Assembly (NCBI GenBank): GCA_017654935.2
Contig: CM065699.1
Location: forward strand, 12,265,332-12,329,331
Source of the DNA: Phymorhynchus buccinoides
Taxonomy: Eukaryota; Mollusca; Gastropoda; Neogastropoda; Raphitomidae
DNA: 64,000 bases
Direction: 5' to 3'
Of the stretch, positions 51,701 to 61,842 are shown one piece after another. Below the pieces are notes generated by a model. The model saw nothing but the letters and a program-made list of their open reading frames with translations. It was not told where the DNA came from and did not search any database. The position numbers and the translations under genes are program-made. Position 1 is the first letter of the stretch. Every line of letters begins with the position of its first letter.

Positions 51701-54350
51701 AAACCAAGCAGAGAACGGGAAGCCCACAAGCAGGACAACCTTGCTGTTTACCCAAGCATGACGTAAAACTGTTTACCCAAGTGATATATTCCTGTTTACC
51801 CAAGTGATATATTCCTGTTTACCCAAGTGATATATTCCTGTTTACCCAAGTGATATATTCCTGTTTACCCAAGTGATATATTCCTGTTTACCCAAGTATT
51901 CTTGTTTACCCAAGTGATATATTCCACCCAAGTGATATATTCCTGTTTACCCAAGTGATATATTCCTGTTTAACCCAAGTGAACCTCTGCATAGTCTATA
52001 TTACCCAAGTGGGGACCCAAGATATATTCCTGTTGACCCAAGTGATATATTCCTGTTTACCCAAGTGATATTCCTTACCCATGTGCATATTCCTGTGTGT
52101 GATATATTCCTGTTTACCCAAGTGATATATTCTTGTTTACCCAGTGTCTATTCCTGTTTACCCAGTGATGTATTTTGTACCCAATGAATTCCTGTTTACC
52201 CAAGTGATATATTCCTGTTTACCCAAGTGATATATATTCCTGTTTACCCAAGTGATATATTCCTGTTTACCCAAGTGATATATTCATATTGATTACTGGA
52301 GAAAGTTTATGAAACAAAAAAAGTGTCCTATACAAAACTAGCTTATTTTTATTTGAAATGGTATGAGAGTTACTCAGTGTAGGATAATTCTATGTATCGC
52401 GTGTGTGCACATATGTATGTGTGTAAGTGTGTTTATGCATGTGGGTGCGTGCGTATATGATTTTGTTTTTGTGTTTCTGTCTGCATATGAGAGTGTCTAT
52501 GGACATCCCTTAGATAGTTGATTGCTTAACCATCTTGCATTTGCATTCAGTACAGAAAAACCTCTTCTTGTGTTCAAGTTCTTATACATTTTCTGGAAGT
52601 GGAAAATCTATCTTTTGAAGCACACAGAGTGCCATACATTTGCCATCACTTGTTTGCAAGTGAAAAGCTTCTTCATAATCATAGTGTGTGTATAGCAAGC
52701 CAGAAATGCCATCACTCACCAGAGGGGGGCTTAGTGTGGGGTCAAGCTGGGGACGTTTTGGGGCGGCTTGAAAACAAGAAGGCAACTTCCGACTGGCCGG
52801 TTTGGGCCGGAATAAACACAAGAGGGTTTCTTAAAGACCCCCCACGTCACGTGTCACATTCCCTCTTATGCTAGGAAGATTTCTTAAGATTTCTTACCAG
52901 CTCTAAGAGGGAAAACACGTGAAGACAGTGATTTTGACACGTGACGTGGTGGGTCTTTAATAAATGCTTGAACCCATTTTTTTCTACTATTTAACTTGTG
53001 ATTTGTTTTCTCATGTTATTTTTGCATGCAGGGATCCCTATCAGTGGGCTGCGAGAGATCAACATCTTGCTGAACTTGCGCCATGAAAACATTGTGCAGC
53101 TGAAGGAAGTCGTGGTTGGCAAGAGTCTGGACAGGTATCTGTCTGTCTGTCTGTCTGCTAACAACTTTTGTCTATATTAAGTATATAACTAATTTGTTGA
53201 GAGCATTTTTTTTGTTTTTATTTCATATGTCGTGTCTCTGCAATTAAAATCCTGGGGCTCTTTCTGTATGTTGCAAAAAGTTATCCCACCTTCTGGAAGT
53301 TTTCTGTGCTTGCAGGTCCTTTAATCTATTACTCTCTTTGACTGATTGTTCCTTTCCTTGACTTCATCTACCATTTTTTTCGCACTAGTATAAGATGACG
53401 CTTTTCCCCCCAGACTGAGACCCCTGTACCTTATAATATCTTAATGCCTCTTACATTAGAACAACTCAACAAGTGAGTGTGTGTGTGTGTGTGTGTGTGT
53501 GCATGCGTGTGTGTGTGTGTGTGTGTGTGTGCGCGTGTGTGTGTGTGTGTGTGTGTGTCCTTCTGCTTGTTCACCCTGTAACTCATGAACCAGTGTACAG
53601 AATCGCTTTAAATTTTGTGTGGTGATGTATTATGGTGCACGAAGGGTCCCATAGAGAATTTGTAACCGTGGTGATCTTTACCTTGGGGTTTGACCGTGAG
53701 AACCGGTCAGATGTAAGAGTAGTAACTAAAGGGTAGTAATTAGGGAATGACTGGCTGGACTGGTTTTCACTGGTTACTTCCCTTGCTTCATAAATCTGAG
53801 AGAGAGGCGAAAGAGAGAGAGTGTGAGAGAGAAAGAGTGTGTGTGTGTGTGTGTGCGAAGCTAGTGACTAATAAAATAGTAAGAAAATATATCTAAATTT
53901 GGGGGGTGCCCCTTATAGTCCGAAAAATATGATACTATTTTTGCTCCTGTATTGGCCCATTCTCCTACCTTTCTCCAGAAACTCTTTTAATCCATTTAGT
54001 CTTTGGATTTTCACCCAAAGTTTGAATATGTTGAGTAGGGACATCAAGGTGATGAAGAAACTGAAGACACATGTAACTTGCATATTATGGTCGTGGTCTA
54101 GGAGCACAGAAGAAGAAAAAGAAAGTTTGCTATTTGGTACTTTATTGTCTCTGTGAAATTCAGGTTGCTCCCACCTGAAGAGTGCGTTGCAGCCAGAGGC
54201 GTGCCACCCCTTTTTTTTTCTTTTTTTTTTTTTGCATGCAAATTTTGTGTGACTGATGAGGAAGGAAAGGGGGGTGGTGGTAAATTTTGACCAAATGACA
54301 ACTTTTCCGTTGCCACTGGGTTTAACGTGTGCTAAATGCATGGGCACACT

Positions 54351-54381
<31 letters not shown>

Positions 54382-57300
54382 TGCATTCTTCCTAAAGGAT
54401 TATGTCATACTCTGTATTAGATTTTTTTTTTTACTGGTAGTACGGTGATGCAATGAGGATGGAAAAGTGATATGACAGACTGTCCTGAAGCAGGAAAATC
54501 CATAGGACAAAATGTCCTAGCTCTTGCACAAATTAAATCAACAGGACAAAGTCTGCTGCAGTGGAACCTCCTGTTAAAGCCTTGGAAAATCAGCCATAGA
54601 AATTTCTTATTAGGGAGGGGTCTTAATAGGGAGGATATGAGGAGGGGGGGGGGGGGGGGAGGTGAAAACAATTGGAGTCACATCTTAGAGGGAGTCTTAA
54701 TAGGGAAGGTCTTAATAGGGAAGGTCTTAATAGGGAAGTTCTACTGTAGTATTAACCCCTTCCCTGCCCAGTCCTGTGTCTACTAAGGGGTGTGATGTCA
54801 TTGATCATGTCATAGCCCTGGAATGATGGTTTTTGGTTTAGACAAGTCAGGAAAGATGTATCTCTAGACCATAAAAGGTCTCTTTAAAATTTTACATTTA
54901 GAAAATCGATAATTTATCTGTTTTCTTCTGGCCGCGAAGGGGTTGAGTTTCAATAGGACATTTGTCCTGTTAGGGAGGAACAGAATAGGACATTTTCTGG
55001 GCCTCGGGACATCACTGCAGGTATAATTGTCCTTTGTTTGTGCAGCATCTTTCTGGTGATGGAGTACTGTGAACAAGATCTGGCTTCTCTCCTCGACAAC
55101 ATGCCGGCGCCCTTTTCAGAATCTCAGGTAACATCATGGCGATGCCCTTCCATCTACATGGATGCTCCTGCTTTCAGGTTTTATTGCCTGGAGCCAGCAT
55201 CGCTGGATTATAAGAATTTTCAGAATCTTAGGTAACATCATGGCGATGCCCTTCCATCTTAGATGCTCCTGCTTTCAGGTTTTATTGCCTGGAGCCAGCA
55301 TCGCTGGATTATAAGAATTTTCAGAATCTTAGGTAACATCATGGCGATGCCCTTCCATCTTAGATGCTCCTGCTTTCAGGTTTTATTGCCTGGAGCCAGC
55401 ATCACTGGATTATAAGAATTTTCAGAATCTTAGGTAACATCATGGCGATGCCCTTCCATCTTAGATGCTCCTGCTTTCAATTTTATTGCCTGGAGCCAGC
55501 ATCACTGGATTATAAGAATTTTCAGAATCTTAGGTAACATCATGGCAATGCCCTTCCATCTTAGATGTGCCTGGAGCCAGCGTCGCTGGATTATAAGAAT
55601 TTTCAGAATCTTAGGTAACATCATGGCGATGCCCTTCCATCTACATGGATGCTCATGCTTTCAGGATATCCTGAAATGCAGGATTTTTTTTATTATTGCC
55701 TGGAGCCAGCGTCGCTGGATTATAAGAATTTGAGGAGCAACGAATTTCCTATTTATATTAAAAGTTTTGTCGGTTTCTCACATGTGTAGAATATAAAAGA
55801 AATGAATACAGATAAATAATTATATCCTTTACCAGGAACTTTGTATTTTTAGGATTGTTTAAGTCAAGTTGTTAACTGGGCGGCCCCTGGACCCCTGCCT
55901 TGCAGGATTTTGTTAATTTCCCAGGAGCACCCATGCATCTGTGCATTGATTGGAATGGGAGCAGTGAACAGTCTTTATTTGTTTTCTGTCACAACTGTTA
56001 TCTCGTTCTGAATAAGCGTCAGTACTGGCTAATCTGTTGTCTACAAAATCTAGACCTTCATTTGACAATAAATTGTTCTAGTGTATGTACAGTCCTTTGC
56101 TACAGCCTTAAAAAAAAGCCTCAAAGATTTTAGCATATCGTCAGTGAAATTAAAAAAACTTGTATGTATCTCAATTTTGGTAGTTTTGAGAAAAATGACT
56201 ACAATTGATTAACTATGATGAATATGTTGTTCAAGACATTGCGAGTTTAGTCCGGCATTTCGTGAAAATTAGTTTAAAAAAAAAATTATTAGACTTGAAA
56301 AGAACGAAGATACGAGGTTTTTGTCCTTAACTAGATCTGAATTTGGGACTTACGAGTTTTTCTTCTATTTTCACAACCTCTTTTACCCCAGATAGAAAGT
56401 CGTTAAAGATACGAGCTGTTGGTGGAAGGTGGCGGGAAAAATTAGAAAGCTGACTATGTATCTAACTCAAAACCCCCAAAAATCGAGATACGAGGTTTTT
56501 GAATTTCACCGACGATCTGTAAACCTTGTGAATAAGCAGTATGTATGTCAATGTGTGATGTATTACTTTGCTGGGCAGGTCAAGTGCATTATACTTCAGC
56601 TGTTAAAAGGGTTGCGGTATCTCCACGAGGCTTTCATCATCCACAGGTAAAGCTGCCAGGCACACCTGTTGTACAAAAATCTTCAGGACTATTGGCCTCT
56701 GCAACTAGGGTTATTAACGCCCTTGACAGTGAGCCCTTGTTGGTCAGTATCCAAAAGGGAATTCACTCTTGCAATAGGCAGCCATTTAGTGGCCTCGAAT
56801 AGGGTTATTGGCAAGAGTTACACCCTTGTTTGGTCAGTACTCAAGCATCTACCAAGGGCATTCACTCTTGCAAAAGGTGGTCGTTGCAGTGGCCAATGAG
56901 GTGCACCTTATTATTAGGCACACTGCCCAAATTTTACACAAAATTCAGATTTTGTTATTATAATTTCTAACTATATTAGTAGACACATTATAAGGCACAG
57001 GGGTATCACTCTGGGGAAACATCCTATCGCCTTAGTTATAGTTATTGTCTGAAAAACATGGTATTAAGTATCCTCTCTGAAAGGTATTGGTGTTCTTTTG
57101 GTTTTTAGCATTTATTTCCTATTTCTGTGAAATCATCTGAGTGAGTGTATGCAATGGCGTGTAACACGGTATTTGTTATGTCTATGTAGGTCTATCAAGC
57201 TTTGGTGTGTACTTTGTGTGTGTGTGTAAGTGCATTTGTATTGGTATTGGTAAGTTTTTAGTCACAGAGACTGTCTCTGCGAAATTTGGGCAGCACCACA

Positions 57301-60300
57301 ATTTTTTTTTGTTGCGTGCGATGTGAGCACATGTCATCCGATCCATCCCACTTGCACAACAAGGCCTTCTCTTTACAGATAGTGGAATGGGCTCTAACCC
57401 TTTTATCGCCACTGTCGCCTCTTGGCACCTCAATGATTTAATACCAATGTCACTGAAAGGCATCAAATGAGGGTCTGTGAACCAATGACCTTATGTTCTT
57501 CATTTGGAGGTAAGGATAGGTCCTATTTTACGCATGTCACAGAGGAATCTCCAATATTGCAGACGAAATGTTTTCTCTACCCAGGTAAGGTTAATGGTAG
57601 ATTTTGGCTGAAAAAGGGCTGGCGTTGAAAGGGTTAACATGTGAGTAAGAGCTTGTGCGTTCTTTCATACAGTCTCATATGAAGGACTTTAAATTTAAGA
57701 CCGTATGTGTGTGGACGCAAGCGTGTATGTGTGTATTTACTTGCAAAATGTGTGTGTGTATAGGTGTAGGTGTGTGTATGCATCTTTGTGTGTGGCAATC
57801 CAAACCAATATGACCTTACCTGAATTTTTGTTGCAGAGATCTCAAAGTGTCCAACTTGCTGATGACTGACAAAGGCTGTGTGAAAATAGGTCAGAGAAAT
57901 GGCCCCGTGGGGATACCGGGGGGATCTTTTGTACAAATAGTTCCTCCACCTTCTGGAAGTTCTGTGCTTGTAACTTCCTCTAATTCTGTCATTCTCTTTG
58001 ACTCTGCCTTTCCCCTTTGCTTACTGTCATCTGCTATCTTTCTATCTCACTGGTCCATTCTCCTGCCTTTTTTCTATAAATTCTTACAAAGATTTCTTCA
58101 GCCGAAGTCAGACATGCTGGGCCTAACTATTTCTTAGTTAGGCGCATAACGGCAGCATGATGCATCTACGCTCATATGACAGGAAACTGTCTGAGCGAAC
58201 GAAGAAGAAAAAGAAGAAGGTCAGAGAAACAATTGTGAAAATGAGTGTATAATAGAACACCAATAAGTATTGTAACGGTATGACATTTCAGCTGTATTTT
58301 CATTTCACCTCTGTGTGTGAATCATGTGAAAAGTGTTATTCTAAGAAAAACTTACTTTGTGTTTGTGTGTGCATGCATGTGTGTGTGACAAATTTGTATT
58401 CATTTATAAAGTCTTAGCAATATTTTTTTTCAAAAGCATACTTCAAGACACAATGAATTGTATGAAACTTTTTGAAATTCCAACAATTCAGTATCTGGGC
58501 TTCTGTTGTGCCCACCTTCTAAACTTCTACGCCCTCCCTTTTGTTATCAATCAATCAATCATACTTAATTATCCCTTGACATGAGGTGCAATGACGGAAA
58601 CATAACGACACTGAAAAACATATATAAACGTTGACATGCATCAATAGAAAACATAATGCTAACATTAACTCACATCAAGATTTAGGAAAACAACTAGGAA
58701 AGTCATATTTCAACAGAATTTCTGCACAGCAAAAGAAAGTTCAATTCCAAAAATAAAATCGCTTAAAATTTTTAAAAATTAGGAAATGAAGATGAGATGA
58801 ATTATATTCTACGCCATCATTTTTTCCTCACACCCCCTCCTTTCTTTACCCCATTCATCCAGTTCCTCACCCTTTAACCCTTTCACCGCCAACGTCGCAT
58901 TTTTGCACCATAATGATTTAACACCCATGTCACTAAAAGGCATCAAGGGAGGGCCTGTTATCCAAAGACCCTATTCTCTAAATTTTGGGAGGTAAGGATA
59001 GGCCTTACTTTAAGAATGTCACAGAGGAATCCCCAGTATTACAGACAGATTTTTTTCTCTACCCAGGTAAGTTTAATGGAAATTTTTTGCTGAAAAATAG
59101 CTGGCGGCGAAAGGGTTAAAGTTGCATGTTTTTGTACATTGTTGTACACAGCGGATTTCGGCCTGGCAAGGAACTATGGGAAACCCCAGAGACCAATGAC
59201 GCCAACGGTGGTCACATTATGGTAAGACGGGGGTCCTTTCGCCTGTGTGTGTGGTATGTGCTGGTCGTAGTCATTGTTTGCGAGTGTGGCCGGAACTTGT
59301 TGAATTCCTTCCCTTTTGTTCAGAGCTTTTAGTGTTTTGTTTTTCCATTATTTTTTATGCAGGTGATGATAATGCATATTGCATTCTCTTCTCTGTTGAA
59401 GTATGTATTAGATTCAATTTTCATATAGTAGTACCTTTTAACTTTTTAAGCCCCTTATAGCCTGATTCCGCCCATGACATCCATTACTTTCTCCTACCAA
59501 GCCGTCTAAAACCGCCCCCGTACACCCACTTCGTTATGTATTTTGGAGTTAAAATTTCAATATCAAAAAATCAAAAATATCACATAACAAAAAAAACATG
59601 GCATTTATACACAAACCCTGAACATTTGAAGTCAATCCATCAAGTAGTTATTTTTTAATATTTTTTTAAACAAAGTACCCCACTTCGGGCCCAGTTTACC
59701 AACATTAATTTGGTGGTTACACTTACAGGGAGTAGAGTCGTCATTTTAATCGGGGTTACAAGTGATAATGTATTGTAATAAGGGATTTGGAGATGAGTGA
59801 AGGGAGAGTAGGGGAGGTAGGGGAAAGAGATAAGTAGGTTTGCCTCGTGGTCATGACATAGAACTTTTTATGGGGTTTTGTTTGTGGCTCAAGCCACAAA
59901 CCTATAACTCACTTTGTCGGTCGGTCGGTCGGTCGGTCCAAAATTGTCGTACATTTTGACAAAATTGTCGCACTTCAAATCGAGGCTACGCTTCAAATTG
60001 AGGCCGCTCTATAAAATGATGTATTTTAAAAGCGTACAAAATAATAAACATACGTAATACAGACACTACAACAGACACGACGAGTATGCGGTGCTTCTTT
60101 TGATGAGTATAAGTAGGATACATAGTTTTAAATGTTTTCCAAAAGATATAAAAAGTTACGAAATGGTGCAGAGATAACATTCTGGTTTACAGATTAAAAT
60201 TATTGAAAAGCCAGGGGAGGTGACTCATGATTGGAGTGGTAAAAATAGACCGCGTGCCACAAACTATTGCGATTTCGCGCTTGTTTTCTTTTTTGTTTGT

Positions 60301-61397
60301 TTTATTTTATTTTTAATAAATGAAAAAGTGCAAGTATAAACAATACATGATACCATCAGTGTGGTCTTTTGATTAAAGGATTTCTCTAAATCCCGTGAGC
60401 TTTTAGTGGAAGAAACAGAAAAAAACATGCTGTTTATGCTTGGAACCAGATTATTTTTCTACCTATTTTCCTTTAAAAAAAAAAATCTTTTAAAAATGTT
60501 ACCATGGTATCAAGCCTCAGACTGTGTCTGGAGACTTACTGGCCTCACTTGTCCTTGGTGGTGGTGGGTGGAGGGGGAGGGGCTGTTGGATGCGTGCTGG
60601 GTTTCTGAGCGGTGGTGTTTTTGCCAGTGGGCTATGCAGTCATGAAAAACGGGCTGGTGCACCTGTGGGATACTTTTACAGGGACTCCTTTTCATTGTAT
60701 CTAAATGGCCACAGAGTCAAGAGCAGCTATGTGCCCTTGCAATTGCATGCTTAAAGGAATGTCCCGTGTGTGTCTACACCCTCTGTCACACAACACTGGC
60801 TTTCAGGGCTGCTGTAGGGCTGCTCTTGTGTTGGTAGGGCAGGTGAGGTCAGTGTGTTTCTGGGTCCCATCGGCACCTTCAAGTGTTTCTTTTTTATATA
60901 CTGTAAAGTACCTTGTGTAAGGGTTAATCTTTCCCCCCCTGCCTGCTTCTGTGTCTACTACAGGAAGTGTGATGTCATTGATGATGACATAACTTTTGAT
61001 GTCGTAGCCCTGGAATGCTAGTTTTTCCTTTAAACAAGTCAGGAAGGAAATATCTCTAACGAGCAATGTCTAGCAGGTGTTGATTTACCCAAGTACCTCT
61101 ACTCCCTTGATCCAAAGTAGGGGGTACATACCCCTATGCACGAATTGTGCTCCAAAGTGGGGGGTGGGCGTTTAAACAAACATGGGCTTATACAAAGTAC
61201 TTTACAGTATATGCTTTTGTCGATTTTATGTCATGTTTTCTCTTTGCAGGTACAGGGCCACTGAGCTGTTGCTTGGCTCAAAAACGCACACAATGGCTAT
61301 CGACATGTAGATTTCATGTCATGTTTTCTGTTTACAGGTACAGGGCCCCTGAGCTGTTGCTTGGCTCAAAAACGCACACAACAGCCATCGACATGTG
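48599..61397 (+). CDS. CDK10: Cyclin-dependent kinase 10, 3' part outside the window
   Basis: Nine exons: 48599-48703, 49721-49793, 51235-51310, 53032-53134, 55046-55127, 56579-56646, 57837-57889, 59152-59221 and 61338-61397. Kinase motifs in order: Gly loop GEGTYGIVY, catalytic Lys in VALKK, PISGLRE (the PISSLRE helix that names CDK10), [32 protein letters not shown] and YRAPELLLG, then AIDMW. CDK10 is a nuclear cyclin-M-dependent Ser/Thr kinase acting on ETS2 and cell-cycle control in vertebrates. The C-terminal lobe lies beyond the window. Phases agree at every join except around exon 3, which is 76 bases long where a multiple of three is needed. The introns hold a SINE, minisatellites and MITEs, several touching splice sites. 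Either the gene is functional with an assembly error in exon 3, or it is decaying. Confidence 0.9.
48704..49720. other. CDK10 intron 1
   Basis: A (CTA)n/(AGTACT)-like run lies at about 48763-48880. GAGA-rich and CpG-containing sequence lies at 49250-49410. No exon or known element recognised. Confidence 0.45.
49721..49793 (+). CDS. CDK10: CDK10 exon 2, glycine loop
   Basis: Acceptor TTCTGTTACAG. Encodes [19 protein letters not shown] and TYGIV. It ends in phase 1 before GTAAGT. Confidence 0.92.
50570..51050. repeat. MITE fragment and pyrimidine-rich tandem repeat in CDK10 intron 2
   Basis: About 50580-50640 is a GGACTATAAGG-type MITE end. From 50650 on, CTCTTTCCATCCATTTCCCC and TCTCCTTTCTCTTCTCTTAC alternate with a period of about 43-45 bases. 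Confidence 0.7.
51235..51310 (+). CDS. CDK10: CDK10 exon 3, out of frame as written
   Basis: Acceptor TGTTCTTAG, donor GTAAGC. It reads (Y)RARDTNATK in the frame set by exon 2, but [10 protein letters not shown], with the catalytic lysine, in the next frame; one base appears to be missing near AACAAAATTG. The exit phase also disagrees with exon 4. Confidence 0.75.
51736..52278. repeat. 23-bp minisatellite in CDK10 intron 3
   Basis: TGTTTACCCAAGTGATATAT plus TCC repeats about 20 times. Copies at the edges are perfect; those in the middle (51895-52200) are deleted or scrambled. Confidence 0.93.
52831..52960. mobile_element. 130-bp MITE with CACGTGAC in its ends
   Basis: TTAAAGACCCCCCACGTCAC at the left and GTGACGTGGTGGGTCTTTAA at the right form 26-base inverted ends with one mismatch. 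The TTAA could be the target site. Confidence 0.8.
53032..53134 (+). CDS. CDK10: CDK10 exon 4, PISSLRE helix
   Basis: Encodes (G)[15 protein letters not shown] and [18 protein letters not shown]. It ends in phase 2, and the split codon gives Ser with exon 5. Confidence 0.93.
53270..54110 (+). mobile_element. SINE split by a MITE and a GT run
   Basis: SINE parts at about 53270-53373 (CACCTTCTGGAAGTTTTCTG) and 53940-54110 (GGCCCATTCTCCTACCTTTC) flank a GGACTATAAGG-type element (53375-53460 and 53880-53935) containing (GT)n at 53473-53559. Confidence 0.6.
54155..54360 (-). mobile_element. SINE tail, reversed
   Basis: CAGGTTGCTCCCACCTGAAG is the reverse of the SINE tail at 20280-20300. Confidence 0.5.
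54557..54945. mobile_element. Two adjacent MITEs in CDK10 intron 4
   Basis: 54557-54750 is a CAGTGGAACCTCC...AAGTTCTACTGTA element with internal TCTTAATAGGGAAGG repeats. 54752-54945 is a TTAACCCCTTCCCTGCC...GAAGGGG element. A poly-G run sits at about 54646-54659. Confidence 0.65.
55046..55127 (+). CDS. CDK10: CDK10 exon 5
   Basis: Encodes [18 protein letters not shown] and MPAPFSESQ. It ends TTTTCAGAATCTCAG|GTAACA. The last 15 bases plus the donor are repeated in the minisatellite that follows. Confidence 0.93.
55113..55740 (+). repeat. About 100-bp minisatellite carrying the exon 5 end and donor
   Basis: TTTTCAGAATCTTAGGTAAC recurs near 55217, 55317, 55418, 55518 and 55598 after the original at 55113. 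Units also share GCGATGCCCTTCCATCT, TGCCTGGAGCCAGC and CTGGATTATAAGAA. The copies have CTTAG in place of CTCAG. Confidence 0.92.
55741..56578. other. Rest of CDK10 intron 5
   Basis: AT-rich sequence with weak repeats of ATACGAGGTTTTTG (56310, 56490). No gene recognised. Confidence 0.4.
56579..56646 (+). CDS. CDK10: CDK10 exon 6
   Basis: Encodes [18 protein letters not shown] and FIIH, and the first two bases of the HRD arginine codon. Confidence 0.93.
56900..57065. mobile_element. GGACTATAAGG-type MITE, degraded
   Basis: CACCTTATTATTAGGCACAC and GGCACAGGGGTATCACTCTG followed by GTCTGAAAAACATGGTA match the complete copy at 21843-22024. Confidence 0.65.
57394..57637. mobile_element. TTAA-type MITE
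   Basis: Ends CTAACCCTTTTATCGCC and GGCGTTGAAAGGGTTAA. It is about 240 bp, the same family as 33182 and 58874. Confidence 0.7.
57837..57889 (+). CDS. CDK10: CDK10 exon 7, catalytic loop
   Basis: Encodes (R)[17 protein letters not shown]. Donor GTCAGA. A SINE begins 10 bases after the donor, and the donor itself is part of its target duplication. Confidence 0.93.
57888..58229 (+). mobile_element. SINE with 12-bp target duplication at the CDK10 exon 7 donor
   Basis: AGGTCAGAGAAA at 57888-57899 is repeated at 58218-58229. Between them lies a 318-base SINE from about GGCCCCGTGGGGATACC to a GAAGAAGAAAAAGAAGAAG tail. The duplicated block includes the last bases of exon 7 and its GT. Confidence 0.9.
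58230..58873. other. CDK10 intron 7, middle part
   Basis: TCAATCAATCAATCA near 58548-58562 marks the edge of a repeat seen also near 27068. No gene recognised. Confidence 0.4.
58874..59119. mobile_element. TTAA-type MITE next to CDK10 exon 8
   Basis: TTAACCCTTTCACCGCC at the left, GGCGGCGAAAGGGTTAA at the right. It ends 32 bases before exon 8 and so lies next to the branch-point region. Confidence 0.8.
59152..59221 (+). CDS. CDK10: CDK10 exon 8, DFG and activation loop
   Basis: Encodes [18 protein letters not shown] and TVVTL plus part of Trp. A TTAA-type MITE ends 32 bases before its start. Confidence 0.93.
59222..59874. other. CDK10 intron 8, first part
   Basis: No gene or familiar repeat recognised. 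Confidence 0.4.
59875..60290 (-). mobile_element. GTTTGTGGC-hairpin element, copy 2, inverted
   Basis: Near-identical reverse complement of 25763-26210, including TTTGTGGCTCAAGCCACAAA, the CGGTCGGTCGGTC run and GCCACAAACTATTGCGATTT. Confidence 0.8.
60896..61213. mobile_element. Inverted-repeat element with a nested TTAA-type insert
   Basis: ATATACTGTAAAGTACCTTG at 60896 pairs with AAGTACTTTACAGTATAT at 61196-61213. Inside, about 60928-61060 matches the small element at 54752-54945. A CCAAAGT.GGGGG motif is duplicated near 61115 and 61150. Confidence 0.7.
61250..61310 (+). pseudogene. Broken tandem copy of CDK10 exon 9
   Basis: Nearly identical to 61338-61397, with its own TCTCTTTGCAG acceptor. 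In frame it reads [19 protein letters not shown] and then TAG. The APE proline is changed to Thr, and TGGTAAGG became TGTAGAT, which removes the donor and creates a stop. Confidence 0.93.
61338..61397 (+). CDS. CDK10: CDK10 exon 9, APE motif
   Basis: Encodes [19 protein letters not shown] plus part of Trp. Donor GTAAGG. This is the intact member of a tandem exon pair. Confidence 0.93.
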
Positions 61398-61601
61398 GTA
61401 AGGACGGAAGATTGTGAAAGAATATGAATCACGATGAAACTCTGAAGGAAAGAAAATAATATCTTTGTCGCTATATGTTGTTTGTTGCCTGTCTGTCGTT
61501 TCCAACAATTGACTGCCAGATAGCAGATGTAAAAAAAACCACCAAAAACAAAGAAAGAAACAACAAAACCAGACAGTTGAAAAATTATAAAACAATGTCT
61601 A
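61398..61601. other. Start of CDK10 intron 9
   Basis: No exon recognised here or farther right, so the remaining CDK10 exons lie beyond the window. Confidence 0.5.
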
Positions 61602-61842
61602 TTAACCCTTTCACCGCCAGCCATATTTCAGCCAAAAATGTCCATTAAATTTACCTGGGTAGAGAATAACATCCATCTGCAGCATTGGGGATTCTTCTGT
61701 GATATATCTAAAATAAGGTCTATCCTTACTTCCCAAAACTAAGACACCAGGGTCTTTGGATAATAGACCCCATTTTGATGCCTTTAAATAGGTGTTAAAT
61801 CACTGTGGTGTTAAAATGTGACTTTGGCGGTGAAAGGATTAA
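61602..61842. mobile_element. TTAA-type MITE, opposite orientation
   Basis: TTAACCCTTTCACCGCC at the left and GGCGGTGAAAGGATTAA at the right. Internal sequence is the reverse of the other copies. Confidence 0.78.

Noticed and set aside
55542..55733. 63-codon frame after CDK10 exon 5
   Set aside because: It consists of the minisatellite units; no protein evidence.
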